Of a stretch of 64,000 nucleotides of DNA, positions 27,701 through 41,536 are shown piece after piece. Source of the stretch: Rhynochetos jubatus. Lineage: Eukaryota; Chordata; Aves; Eurypygiformes; Rhynochetidae. Every line of letters begins with the position of its first letter. The first letter of the stretch is position 1. Location: contig CM050658.1 of NCBI GenBank assembly GCA_027574665.1, positions 21,526,317 through 21,590,316 on the forward strand, read 5' to 3'. Both the position numbers and the translations under genes were made by a program. The notes under the pieces are model-generated. The model saw nothing but the letters and a program-made list of their open reading frames with translations. It searched no databases and had not been told where the DNA came from.

Positions 27701-30178
27701 CCTCTCTGGGCACAATACACATACCTGCTGCAGCACAAGAGGAGCTTGCAGGTTTAGCAGCCTCATCAGCTGTATGAGCACTAACGCCAAAAAATCATCA
27801 ACACTGTCAGTTGGCTCAGGAAGGGTGTCATTCCCACATATGCTTCCATGGTATCTCTTTCATTGTTGTTGTGGATATCTGCATTAGTATTTATTCCCAG
27901 AAATAATGAGCCAATTGCACTCTATTTATATCTTCTTTCTGCATAGTAACCAGGAAGGAAGGAGAGTTCTCATTCCTCTAAAGCTGAGACACAACCACCC
28001 TCACGATAAAAAAGTATGATGGAGCTTGTCATTCTAGTATTTGCAATAATGTTAACACATGTGGATGGGCTGTGGAAGGCAAACCCAAGTATACACCTAC
28101 AAGCCTGGGTGGCTGCTGCAGGGTTACAGATTACTGTACAAGGATCCCTTTACCTGACCTCTCCTGGGCATAGAGATGAGTGGTTTCAGCTCTTCCTTGA
28201 TGGAGCAGAGTGAGCAACTACACCCAAAGGAACCTGGGGAGAAATGTGCCTCTACAAAACTGCAATCTGTTTACTGATGTAAAATGTTTCAAGGCAGTGA
28301 GAGGGTGCTCAAGACAGCAGGTGGCAAACCAGTATAGTTAATGAAGCATGATGCAATGAAATGTTACTCTTTAATGTTACAACAGATACTTAGGTGCAAT
28401 ACCTTCCATGTCATCAAATGTGTATATCTGCTAACTATCCTCCATTAAAAGCAACTATTTACTTAAAAGAAGTAAAGAAGAATGGCTGGCAAAGAATTAA
28501 ATACAGACACCTGAAAGCCAGATGCTGGCTACTCCATCCTTTCCACCTGATGTAAGACTCAGAGCAGGACTGTGTCCATTTTGGGTGTGTTTTTCACTTT
28601 TCATTAGATGACCCATTCTTATTGAAACCTAAACATGGAGAGCAGTCTCTTTGAGACAAGGTCTGTTTGAACTCAACCAGTCACATCAGTTTGCATTTCC
28701 ACTAATAGTCAACGATAATACATACAAGCACTGGGATAAATCTTTCCATTTTGCATTTTACTCACCTATGAATTCATCACTTCAGGCTTCTGAGACCTAT
28801 AGGAATATAATGGTTGTCTCCATCTCCCCAAAAAATCATGGCTTGTATTTTCAAAAGGGATAAGACCTCTGAAAAATATATAGATGCTTACCTTCTGTTG
28901 AGGTCAGTGAGAGTGAATTGTCTAAATATGTCTTGGGCAGCTGGACATGTTCGAAGCTCTGCCATGTGATTTTAAGGTCCTCCATTGCTGAGTTACCAGC
29001 TGCAGCACACCTGAGGTGATTTCATATTTGGGGTTAAATACTCAGCACAGTCTGAAAATCAAAATTCAGTTCACTAGTCATGAAAATGTGTTTGAGAATC
29101 CTTGCATGGGTGCATTCTCTGATGTATCTCATTTACATAACTGTGAGCCAGGTAATGAACTTTTGAACTTAAAATGCATATTTTTGAGGGCTGTACAGTT
29201 TATATTTTACACCAAATGACTGCCCATTGTTGCATCTTGTTAAGTAATTTGACTTATGAAGGTAGATGGGTAAGACCATGGATATGCCTACTTTGCACAG
29301 GCAGAAATAGCTATAGGGATTTATAGAGAGTTAAGTTTAAGGTATGGTTTTGCTTAAAGGAAATACTTGTAGTGACTTGGAATTTATCATTTAATCCATC
29401 TCCAAGTTTGAATAGCTATATCTTGCTCTCAGGTTTGTAATTGTAAAATGGGATTAATTCTGCTCAGTTTTTCCTTTTGGAAAACATGAATTCTTGCAGG
29501 CTTCCAGAGAAGCTCACTTGCTCCCCACACTCAGAGTAAATGGATTTCTGAAAAAAATACGGCCATATATGTGAAGACAGAAGCTGCTGGGCTTGAGCAC
29601 TTCAGAACTGTTGCCTGAAGGTGCCTTGCACGATAAGGGTGCCATAGTAAATCACAAGGAGATATACATAGCATTTAACCTTTAGGCTTGATGAAGTGTT
29701 TGTTCCTCAAACACAGACATGCAGGCAAAGCAGTCTTATGAGATGACAGTTTAGTAATTACTAGGTGTCTGGGAATTCATTGCATATGTTGTTACAGAAT
29801 ACATATAATGCAATTACTACTCACTATTATGATTCCGTTTCCCTGTGTCTGTGTCTGTAATAACACGGGGTATAGTGTACAGGTACGCTATATTATAGTG
29901 TCTGGTCACCTGGCACAAAGAGAAAGTAAAGAATACATTTAAAGACCGCTTCCCAATCTCCCTATAAAAAGGTGCTGACCTTTCCTATGTGACATAAATA
30001 GTTTAGAGGGTAATAGGTTTGGAGGATCAAATTTGCCTCCACGAACATGGACATCAAAAGCACTTTTCCTCCAGAAAAGGATTTGTTTCTTATCTAATAG
30101 CAAAATGGATGTGGAAATGAGGTGGGTTTGTTGCAGTTGGAAGAAAATATGTTTCTAATGTTTGATGCTTCTTCCTAG

Positions 30179-30322
<144 letters not shown>

Positions 30323-31482
30323 TAGTCCATGTGTTTGTCTTCCTCTCTGACTGGGAAAACCTGCAAGAGTTTCTTGATGTTTAAAGTTTGGATACAGGTG
30401 ATTGCTGGGTAGTTGTTTATTGTTAGAGATTTGGAAATGTGGACAGAGCTTTAAAGCCCTAACTGCTTTTGTGTGTTGCAATATATTATTTATATTATAA
30501 TATATTTTGGTTGGTAAATCAGGATTTTCAAAAGGGTTCAGTTGCAGTTGCTGCTTCTGCCACGGAGGGGCAAGAGCATTGCCTCTGGTCTCAATGGGAA
30601 CCACTTTAACTGAAGCTTATCACTTTTATGATTCTTTGCTCAAATCTAAATCTCAGTCAAGTTTACTACAGAAATCAATCATTCAGACTGTTGTCGTTGA
30701 AACAGAAGTCTCTGTATGCAGTCAGGGAGGAATGAAGTACTCAAACCAGGAACTGTGTCTTTTTTGTTGTTTCCAGAGTAGGATTGAACATCGAAAGAGG
30801 GGGTGAAGGTGATTTTATTTTTCAGTGACAGATGACTACAATAAAACAGTTATTATATATCATTTGGCTGATATCAAAGAGGGAAAATGACACAAGTTCT
30901 ACAAAACCTGACAGGTTGCTGACAGCACTTTGCTTACCTGGTTTGGCAATGTAAAAGACATACAGTGTTACTCCAAAGGCTATTACGATATTAAATGGGC
31001 TCCTGAAATGGAGGTAGAAAGGAAGTTTGGGATTTTTTTTAAGCTGCTTACTGAAAAAGTGTCAGCATAATTTTTTCTTTAACCTCTGCTTCCTGAAAAT
31101 GCCTATCTTTTTTGCAAAAGACAATGAAGGGGACCCTTCAGGTTACTTCACTGAAGTATCTGGAATGACCGACTCATGTAAAGTTCACTTTAAACAAGTA
31201 ATATTTCCACAGTAAAACCAGCTAGAAAGAAAAAGATTCATTTAAAATATTGAAAATTTTAGATGAAAGTTTAATCATGTTGCCACTTTTGGACTCAACA
31301 ACATTTCCATCGTTCTATGTCAGCGTAGATGGGAAGTGAAAGTGGTTAGAATGTCAGTGATGTGCTAAGCCTCTCCAACAGCTAGCTTGCTTAGAGGTGG
31401 CCTCAGTTCACCTGAGAAATTAGCACAGTAACAGAGAAAAACAAGAGGATTCTCTGACACGCTCCCACTTATTTGTTTGCAA

Positions 31483-31531
31483 CATATAATACATATATCC
31501 ATATATATATACATATATAATACATATATAC
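31483..31531. repeat. (AT)n/(AC)n-rich microsatellite
   Basis: This is an imperfect array of ATAT and ACATATAT units. It is probably variable between individuals. Confidence 0.85.
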
Positions 31532-33769
31532 AGTCTCCAAGTGTAGTAAATACAGCACACCAGTCCAATTTCAAGTGAACCCCGTATGTCTTAACTCTTT
31601 TTAGCTGAGACAAGAAATTTGGTTGTCGTATGCTTAGCTGAGAACATGAATAGCATCTGTTTGTTGTGTCCAGTTTTAACCAGTGTTTCACCCCGCTGTG
31701 TGGTTCTGACAGCTACAGTTACCTACTGCCTTAACAAAAAGTGTTCACTGAGCACTAGACATGCCGATTCATCCACCTGCGAAGACCTAGACCTATGGAC
31801 CTAGTATGAATAGGAGGCAGTCTTCTGCTAAAGTGTCGATTCCTTCACTTATCCAGGGTTGGGCAAGAGGCCTGTTAACAGGATTTTGCCCCGTGTGTGG
31901 ATTTTTCACATGCCACTGACACCCTTGCTCCTGTTTGTTATTGAGGGAGGGCATGCAAGCTTAACCAAGATTATTGTCAGGCTACAAGGGGTTTTATATG
32001 CCTATTTACTGTACTGTTTTCGTTTGTAAAGAAATACATTGTTACCATGACAATTTCCAAAGCACATAGTATTAGTCTAAGCAGTCTGTGAAGTACAAAG
32101 CACTTGAGACACGTGTGCGTGTAACTGTTTGTCCCACACATATAGCTCAGCTGATAGTAGAATGTCTTTTTGGAAGGCTTAGTGGATTGCTTCAACAAGC
32201 CAACCTCTCCGTTTCAATGAGGCTGACACATCGCTGTACTTCAGCCTTAGTATTTTAAGCTCCTTTCTATAGGAAAGAAGCAGAAGTAGAATGGACCATA
32301 GTAGAGCTTGTGCACCCTAATACGGGTAATTTAACTGTGGTATGCATCATGAAATGGTTTTAGAGAATTATTTTTGTGTTGGAAAAAATGCTCTTTCACT
32401 GAAATGGAAATATTTTGTTGAGAATAATCAATTCAATTTTTGAAGAAATTTTCTGGGTTACAGGTGGGATCCCTGGTCACTTTTCAAGAAATAAAGTTTG
32501 GCTTCTCAATCTTAAAAATAAAATTTGACACACTTTGCTTTAATTAAAAAAAAAAAAAAAGGAATTGGTTCAGCTTTATTGCAACTGTAGATATGTAGAC
32601 ATTTTCCATTTTATGAAAATGTAGACCTTAATAGAAACCCACGATTTTTTGTATCAAACCAAAACCATTCCATAAGCCTCTTCTCAATTTGTTCTAGAGA
32701 TTTTTGCCCAGAAGCAAATACAGGACAACTGAAGTAACCTTGACATTTGTGTTTCCACTTTTAATCTTTACTCTTGTTTATTTGGATTTACTCCACAATA
32801 TCAAAGCATAATGCATGTGTACTAGCGGTTGTTTTCCCCTTCAGATGGAGGTCTGTTAATTAATGTTTCAGGGAGGCTACTGTGTCTGTATTAGGAGAGC
32901 AGTATGTGAACTGGAGTGCCAACGATGTTTACTGTGGATTAAATAAATTAAGTTTCTCTTCAAGGCTCACTTCAGTTTGAAGTTCTTGAATCTTTTGTCT
33001 TTGTGTAATTTGCATTCCATGGTTCGTTATAGCTTTCTAAGCAGCTATTCATCTGTCTTTTCAGTTCCTCTTAGCTTTCAAGTGCTGTGTTCTCTATTTC
33101 ATTTTTATATTCTATCTTTTCAGCAGTCTGAATCCTCTTGGTCTGAAAATGCCATCTTTTGTCCTGTGTATCTGTAGAACTCATACCAATCACTTTTGAT
33201 TATAATCATGGAGTACTATGTTTCAGCTTGAGAAATGCTTTATTTCATCAACAGTAAGGTCTCTATACCCTTCATACTAAAATTGGTTTGAAATATGTTC
33301 CTCTGGCCCAATCTGGAAGATACAGGTGCTGTTTATACCTTAAATAGGTGGCCTTTCTCAAATTATAACTCACATAAAAGAAGTATTTTACCAACTCAGT
33401 AGGTTTATTCTGGGTTTTATGTGCAAGTGTGACTCAGAATATGGTTCTGGTTGTCCCTCAAAAGATTTAAGCAATTGTGCTTGTGTGTGGCACTTGCTGC
33501 TCATTTTTGGGGAAAACGCTTGGTTCTTCCTAATGGGATTTTCCAAACTTTTGTGCAGTGAAGAGGCTACATCAGTTAGAGACTAGCAGACATATCACTT
33601 TGATGGATCAAGGGGTAATATTATGGTCAATGATCTGGAAAACACACACATGTAAATTTAAACACTGCTATAACAGTAGATTCTTAAAATGAGGAGGAGA
33701 ATAAAAATTAAGCCTTCTTGTTTATTGTGTGCTTGTAGGCTAATAGCTGGCTGCTTCTGGTTCATTGTT

Positions 33770-33815
33770 GTGTTTTTTGGTTGGTTTTTTTTTTTTTTTG
33801 TTTGGTTTGGTTTGT
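33770..33815. repeat. T/GT-rich low-complexity tract
   Basis: TTTTTTGGTTGG leads into a 15-base T run and then TTTGGTTTGGTTTG units. It lies about 60 bases before the G-rich block at 33875. Confidence 0.8.
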
Positions 33816-33874
33816 GTATTTTTAATTAAATGATATGTATTGATTTAATGAAGATATTCATTATAGCATCTGGC

Positions 33875-33920
33875 GGGGGGCGGGGAGGGGGCGGGAATGA
33901 CGGGGGACAGGAGGAGCGGG
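33875..33920 (+). other. G-rich block with a strong G-quadruplex motif
   Basis: Within 33875-33895 four G runs (6, 4, 5 and 3 bases) are separated by single bases C, A and C. This fits the G3+N1-7 four-run pattern with the shortest possible loops. Further G runs follow to 33920 (CGGGGGACAGGAGGAGCGGG). The surrounding intron is AT-rich. It lies on the coding strand of the host gene, so the same motif would be present in the pre-mRNA. Confidence 0.8.
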
Positions 33921-34651
33921 AACATGTCAACATAGTCAGAATAGTCTCCTCTAATGTGGCTGCATTTCATGAGAATACATTTATGTGTGGAAAGAATACA
34001 GGTTGTTCTTTCTCTCTGATATACTCTCGTGTGAATGTTGAGTATGAGAAATGAATGGCAGGGCAAATTTCATATACGGCACAGTAAAACCTGAACCATT
34101 GCAGTTAGGGCTGATTTTAAATCTCTCTGATGTTTTATTTGCAGTGAGAAAGTGCTAAAGTTGCAATAAAATTTCTGAAGGCAGAAACATTTCTACGGTT
34201 TATGACTAGTAGTTCAGCTATGAGAGTTCACCTATTGGGTAGCAATGACGGTGCAGAGCTTCCAGATGCTTTCTGTGGTTGCTCTTGCAATGGCTAGTCC
34301 ACCTGGTTTGAAAATGTCTTCCAGAAGGACTTTTCCCATCAATTTTCTGGGCACTGAAATTCAGTTGACTGGCTTATTAGCTCACTAGATTTTCCTTCTT
34401 GCCCTTCTTGAAAATAAGTTCCAAACCATGAATGCACAGCAGTGAGCATCAACTTAACCCCAAAAAAACCCTTACACTAGATAAGATTCATCGTACAAAT
34501 ATAACTGTTTTCCTTACATTTCCCCCTCTCTCAAAAATGTCTTTCTTCCTGCATTTTCTTGTGCAGAACTTAGGTTGAGTTTTCATGATCTGTGTGTTTA
34601 CAAAGAAAAAGAGCATCGGTTATTAGTTTTGCGGAAAACGTTGTGTTTGGG

Positions 34652-34694
34652 GTTTTTTTTGGTTTTTTGTTTTGTTTTTTTTTTTTCCCCCCCA
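34652..34694 (+). repeat. T-rich/C-rich tract ending in CAG
   Basis: A run of T with scattered G ends in about 13 T, 7 C and AG. By composition this is a near-ideal polypyrimidine tract plus acceptor AG, but nothing that reads like a family exon follows. It is best seen as simple sequence that could act as a cryptic splice acceptor. Confidence 0.7.
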
Positions 34695-34790
34695 GAAAAT
34701 TGTAGTTTTCCCTTAAAACTTGTTAGTTTTCAAGTTAGCATGAGTTTATTTTGCTAGTTATTCACTCCTTCCTGAACATCATCTTATTGT

Positions 34791-34824
34791 TTAATGTTTG
34801 AACATTAAATATATATATATATAT
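34791..34824. repeat. Palindrome TTAATGTT-tg-AACATTAA followed by (AT)8
   Basis: Positions 34791-34798 and 34801-34808 are a perfect 8-base inverted repeat around two bases. A 16-base AT microsatellite follows at 34809-34824. Confidence 0.85.
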
Positions 34825-37800
34825 GTTTATACTTTTAAAAAGATGCTATTCACTGTAGCTGTAAATAATTGCTCTCCAATTAGGCTAATTATAATATATA
34901 GATATGTGTAAGAGACATTTGGGAATACTGTATAGGAGTAAAGTTAATATTTTCTTAAATACTTTTCTGAAAATCTAAACTGGAAACGTATTTGAGAATG
35001 TATCTTGTTTTATTTCCAGTTTTTGATAATGCAGAGTTGTTTTAGCGCTGGGAGCTGCAGCAGTAACGCCACTCTGCTTCTTCCTACGAACTCTCTTCCT
35101 AGCAGCAGAAGAAATAGCCCAGATTGATTCAATCTCAGTGCAGGCAGCCTTGGAAGCAAGCAACTACCACAATTGTATCGCCACCTTGAGGCCGAATCAA
35201 ACCCGTTGTTCCGAAGGCAGAAATAATCTAGCTTTGAAAGTGGAGGAAATTTGCATTTAAACAGAAGTGTTGGGGCTCGGAAATTGTGGTTTCATTTTTT
35301 GGGGGTGGCTTCCTCCTCAGAAAATCAAGGGAACTGTATGGATTCCTGAGTGGTGGATGTTACACCTGTACTGTATCTATCTAAGCATAACAGTCCTTCA
35401 AATTGCAACCTAGAATTTACGTATGTTGGCAATGAAACAGTATCTAATTGCCAGAGAATATTTTGATGCTTTGATTTGTTTAGAATTTGACAAGCGGATA
35501 ACTTGCAGTCTAATGAGAAACTTGTTTCCCAGGATGCATTCAATACTGGAGGGTAAGCCTAATTTTTAAACATAGTACTTGAAGAAAGGGTTCAGAGGCA
35601 AGCTATACATCCTAAATTTTACCAGCCTTTTAATGCCACGAGGTATAGTAATACCTTCAGCAATTTACTGCATTTTTGATTGTTATAAGCATCCATGCAG
35701 CCATTTTAAAATAAAAAACAATTAACTGTGAAAAAAAATAGTAGTGAAGAGGGGAGGAAGATGTCCAGTTTCCATCCCACTCATGCAGTTCTGTCGACAG
35801 CTATGGAATACACTCTTCTTTTTACTGCCTTCTTTCCATTCTCTGTGTTGTCTGCTTCATCAGGTATCCACTTGCTGAAGCAGGCAGCTGTGACACACAT
35901 GCACGTGAGTTGCAGTAAGTTTAAAAAAAGAGTGCAATGCCAGAAATTTGTACAAGAGCCATAGATACGAAATTCCTTAGCTGAATTTACTACCTATATG
36001 ACTGCAACTGTCATTTTATACATATGTCCTTGAACAGTTCATTTGAGATGGAAACTGAATTTGAAACCGTTCTTTCCATGAAAGGATGAAAGTATCGCTG
36101 CTGATTGTGAGGATCTCATGTTGCAGTTAAGTAGTAATCCCCTACCCAAACTTTTAAAATTTAAACTTGAATAACTTCATTCTTCTCAAAGTCTGCTGTT
36201 TGCACCATCATCGTAAATTACTGAGATTTTAAATTGTGATGGAAGCACAGGATATAGACTGGTACAGTGTTTGGAAACATTTTGCCCTGCAATGCAGTTT
36301 ATAATCCCCACGATTGGGAATGATTTCATTTTACTATGTACTACGGCTTTTGCATTACAAATTGTTTATGTGGTTTTAAAGAATAGAAAGACCAACAAAT
36401 TGCCGTAATGCAGTGTTCCTGCCGAAAGGGCAGAGGTGTGTAAGAAAGCCATAAATCACTCCTGGGACAGATACTATTCCCATTTTCCCGAAAGAAAGAC
36501 TGAAGTCAAGCCTGGGAGCACACTCCATCTCCTGAGCTCAAAGGAGCGCATGTACTGTGCTCTTGCAGTGCATCTGTACTGCAGTGATGGGGCACATACA
36601 TTCCAAAAGGCATAGGCTGAAGACATTCAGTCTCCTATAACACAAAATTACTCTCTGCAATGCATGGAACAGCTTAGTATTTCTTCACCGTGCAAGTCAT
36701 TACATTGTACAAAGGTTTTAGGAACATTTAAGCATGCTGTGAGAAAGGCCCGATCTAAATTGAATACACCATTACTAAATTCTTGGTCTCTATGAATGAA
36801 CGTGACATACATTTATCATTTATGCCGCAATATACAACTCTTCTTTTTGCCCACCAGCATAATATTGTGACTTATTTTTTCATGTATTTATACTATCATT
36901 GTTAATTTCAAAAGTCCAGTTATTGCTTTAGAGAGTTATTTCAAGCCCTGAAAAAACAGGGCTCCTCCTTCTCCCCATGGTTTTTCTTTGTGTTTCTTGC
37001 TATTGCTACACAAGCAACCGCAAGCCGAGCAGATTTTGGCAGTTAGAAGGGACTTGTTGAAAGAATGGGGTCATTTGGTAATTTCCCTGGGGCTTCTAGG
37101 CCACATGAAATCTCTTCCAGCTATCCCTGCAACCCCTTAGCAACCTTGGCAATGGAGATGCATCGTCTGAGCTTCAGGAAAACTCTAAGTGCACTTTAAT
37201 ATATATGTCTTTATGTCGTGTGACATGCCACTGGAGGGAGACAGGATCCACACATTAGCTCAGCATATTGGCGTAACATGGAAAGATTTTTCACTGTTCA
37301 CAGTGATGGCACCTGAAAATAAATACTTGAAGAGCCATTTTGTGCATAAATTGACAGTCTCAGGAACATTTCAGTTGTGAATACTATCAATGACTCCAGC
37401 CTGTCAGCTACTCTAGAAGTCAAGTCTCCTCGTGAGAGAATGGCTGTTGCCAAAAGTTCATTTGTTTCAAATGAAATTAAAGATTAAGAGTTTCTACAAA
37501 AAATACTAATACAAAAATACTAATATATGGCTATTAATGAGGGATTAATAATAATAAGTGTCCTTGTGCACAGTGAGGATAGCCAGTAAGTGAAGCAAAT
37601 AAATATTCCACACTACTTCTGGGACAGTCACAAGTGGGGTTAGGATGCCATATAAACAGAGGCATTGAAAATATATAGTTATTTTAAGAATTTCTAACAG
37701 GATTCTTGTTAATCCTGTTATTCCAGGGGAATAGGAGAAAAAATAAAAAGAGAAGTTTACAATGCTGTGGAGCTTGCAGAAAATATGCCCTTTAGGAGCA

Positions 37801-38789
37801 CTCAGTTTTTTAAACAATAAAGATTGTTCTTTGAAGACCTATACAAAAAGTGCTTTCTAATCCCCCAGTCATTTCTGAGATTCTTTTTATTTCCATCCTA
37901 GAACCAGAATAACAGTTGAATTCTCAAAACAGTCCAACAGATTGAAGGCTGGGCACACATCTGCAGAGCTGAAAAGCAGTAATGGCTAAAGCGTATCTGT
38001 ACACCCCACAAACTACCACATGCTGTAGGCAGTGACTGTGAGCCTGGAGAGGTGTCCAGCAAAGGCCTTTGCAGTAAATGGAGTTGGGTTCACACACCCT
38101 TTTCCCTCAAAAGTAGCCTAGAGGAGGTTGGTACTGAAGTTCTGCCCTGAAGTTATTCTCTGAACTAATGGAAATACAAAATGAGGAGAAGGCACAAAGG
38201 AACAGAAAAGGTGTCTTTCTCCAGGGTGGTAGGAAGAAGCTGGGGATTACATTGAGTTGTGGGCTATGTAGGCATCTTACAACTACATGCACATTACTGG
38301 TGCTCTTCTCTCTTCCTACTGCACTTTTTGATCCCTAGCAAATAGTTTGTACAACACTTGTGCATACATATGTGATTTATTTGCAAGAGTAGTGTGGGAA
38401 AAGGAGAAAAAAGTGGTAGAAAGCAAGGAGAGGGAAGGTGGGAGGTGACTGATGACAGTTGCTGGCACACTGCCCTAATGGATGTGGGAAAACAGGCTGC
38501 CTCTCCCATCGGGAACTGTCACCAGCTGCCAGGCAGCTCACAGCAAAGATCCAGATCCAGGAGAGCCAATTGGAAAGATGAGGAGATATGTCTATTGGCA
38601 GCTGTGATTTTCTGATGCTATACTCTGAATGTCTGTGCTCAATTGTTGACTATTCCTTTCTTACGGATAAAGTAACTCTATTGTATTAGTATCATTTTTG
38701 TTTAGGCCATTGAAGCTGGATTGATTGTTGGCTACTTTACCTAGCATTGCATAATTGTTTCTTCCCTATACTCTATAGAATGTTTATAT

Positions 38790-38815
38790 GCACACACACA
38801 TATACACACACACAC
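38790..38815. repeat. (CA)n microsatellite, imperfect
   Basis: There are CA dinucleotides interrupted once by TATA. It is short but likely polymorphic. Confidence 0.9.
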
Positions 38816-41507
38816 TGAAGTTATATAATCAAAATTGCCCGTGAAAAGAAGGGACAGGATGGGATAGTCATCATGTTTCTTTAACTTCAGATTCTGCTGT
38901 GGTGCATTACATGACTTGGGGAGAGAGTTCATATTCTTTTCTCTGAAGTAAGAGTCTTTTAAGAAATAAATTTATTGCCTTGCTAATGTTAAATTCCAGA
39001 CAATTTTATAAAACAGGAATTCCTGCAAAGGTTGTTAATATTTTTAAAGGTATCTTCCAAAACTGTGTTCACAGTCCTAGATTTCCATATGTTAACATAT
39101 TTTCCCACGTGGATGTTTATAGACAGCTGCTTTAAACACCGAGGCCCAAATAAACTGAGCATTCTGTGACCATTTGCACCAGAATCCTGGCTGCAAGAAT
39201 ATCTTTTTATGCCATCAGAGAACAGAGGCAATGACATGTGTTTTGTCACAGCAGTGCCAATGGAACACGACTGTTTCAATTTAGGACTGTAAATAAGGAT
39301 AAGGAGAGAAAGCATCTGACTGTCACAAGGAGAAAGGCAATAAAATGCAGAGTAAATCTCTTACAGACTTGGCAGGAAATCATCAGATGTTGATGCAGTT
39401 TGGGATACGGGTTTACGGATCTTTCATTTCTATGTTTATTGTCAACCCATGTGAACTTTTCAGAGCATGTTTTAATCAAGAAAGCGCAGCTGAATTTGTG
39501 AAGAACGGGAGGCAAGGTCTGGTTCCTGGTGATTGGGTACTGAAGGTCTGTGTTCACATATTGGCATTTTAACAGAACAAACATAAAGCATTTCATGCAG
39601 ACTGGAGCTTTAAAAAGTGGTTTTGTTTTAACTAGATGATGTCCTTGATTCTTATTACTATTATTACATTTTGAAAAAATAATTGGTTTAGGAATTAAAA
39701 ATCAAATGCTTTATTTAAAAATAGAGAAATAACATTTGTCTTCTCAACTTCTCAGTTTTTGACTAAATGCTTTTACTATTTTCCACAAATTTACTAATAA
39801 CAAATTAAACTGAATCTTCTTTCTTCTGTGAAATGAAACATTTGATCAATGTCAATACTTTCAGTAGCTGCCTTAATGTCAAGAAGTGCTGGTTCTGAGT
39901 ACAATTCCTAAAAGGCTTTTTTTATTCTAGCCCTTTTTTTTATCTTGAACTCTGTTTTACTTTAAGTTTCTGCCAGCTCTGTGGCATAAATGAAAGGTTT
40001 TTCATTGACCAGCTCCCTTTAAAAAGGACTAGGCTCACAGCAGAATTTTAGTGAACATTGAGTGGCTTGTTTACTGAAATTTGCCAGTTGGGTATACAGT
40101 TCCTGTCACTCTCTAAACAACTCATGCTTTTAAAATACTCTAAATCCCACTGTGTAAAATAATAAAACAACATCATGACTCCGAGGGATGTTCACAAAAA
40201 GGTATAGTGAAAGCTAGTACTTTTCCAGCCTGGGGGTCTAAATGAACTTGTTTATCCATCCATGAAAGTGAACAGAACATAGGTAGAAAATGATTACAGC
40301 AGTTAAAGCACTGAAAAAGGTATAGTTGGGGCACTAGCCTTCAGTGAGTTACTAACTTGTGGAGGAGGACAGAAAATGTGGCACATGCTTAGGGATTACA
40401 AACTAAAATGATCTGTTCTGTTTTTTGATCTTCACTACAAAGCAGGTAAGATGGTCCAGACTTGTCATATTCAACATTACGTATGTAACTGGCACATATA
40501 AACAAGGTTCCGACTTTGTAGATGGCTACCTCTTTCATCGGTGGAGAGGGAAACGTGTCTTGGGAGTGTAGTTCTATCACCCACCAGTTGCATCAGTCTT
40601 ACAGTCTGTTTTCACTAATTCTGTGGAGCGCTTGGGATGACCACAGTCTTACAGCCAGAGCAGAGACAGGGCCCTTGGTTTGAGCAAATGAGGAAAGGTT
40701 AAATAACGTGGGGGCTAATTTACTCTCCTGGATATTTTGAGACTGAACAGGCAATGATTTTCAGTATCACTGATACCTGTATTTTTGTATTATATAACTC
40801 CACCTACTTGTATTTTTTTAAGTAGTTTAGGTCACAAAAAGGTATTATATAGTCACTGAATAAGTCAGTTTTTAAAGAACCCAGTCTTTCAAAGCCAACT
40901 CCAAGTAGTAAAATATCAATACTGTGCTCGCTTTAGGTCTGAGAGAGGTGGTTTGTCGGGTTTTCTTATACACTGGCTTAATTTTTTACTTTAGCTGCAT
41001 AGTAGTCATACAGGTGCAAATAGAGGTAAGAACTGAGTGCGTATTGCCAAAATACAGTGTCGAAGAGTGGAAGACTAAATGAGTTTTCAGCAAGTAGGAA
41101 AGGGAAGAAGTAAACAAAAGCATGGTCCCTTTTGTCTGCTTTCCATCCTCTTGTACTGAGTACTGTAGATTGGAGGTATCAGACAGAAGCAAATCATCCT
41201 TCAGAAGAGGGATGAAACAGGCAAGAAGTGATTTTGAGGGACAGACACAGCATCAAAGATGTTTGTGGGTTGGAACAACCTGTGCATCACTCCATGCTCC
41301 TGGCTGGGTATGAGGAAAAATACCTACCAGCACATCAGCTCTTTGAATATTTGAGATAAGCATTTAAACAGACCTAGGATATCAGCAGTATGTTGTTTGT
41401 TTCCCAGATTAAATTTTCCAAGACAAATCTGTCTCAGGGAAGAGATGACAAGCTTATGCCTGAAGGTCTAAAAGAAGTTTGCTTTAGTACTTTGCCTTTC
41501 TACACCT

Positions 41508-41536
41508 CCCCCCCCCCACACACACACCCACACACC
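41508..41536. repeat. C tract followed by (AC)n
   Basis: A run of 10 C passes into ACACACACACCCACACACCC, giving a compound simple repeat. Confidence 0.9.

Noticed and set aside
29441-29475. A MIR-type SINE, from GTAATTGTAAAATGGGATTA
   Set aside because: Only this short stretch matches; the MIR core and the rest of the element are not visible.
36460-36520. A second MIR-type SINE, from TACTATTCCCATTTTCCCG
   Set aside because: The match is short and lacks the conserved core.
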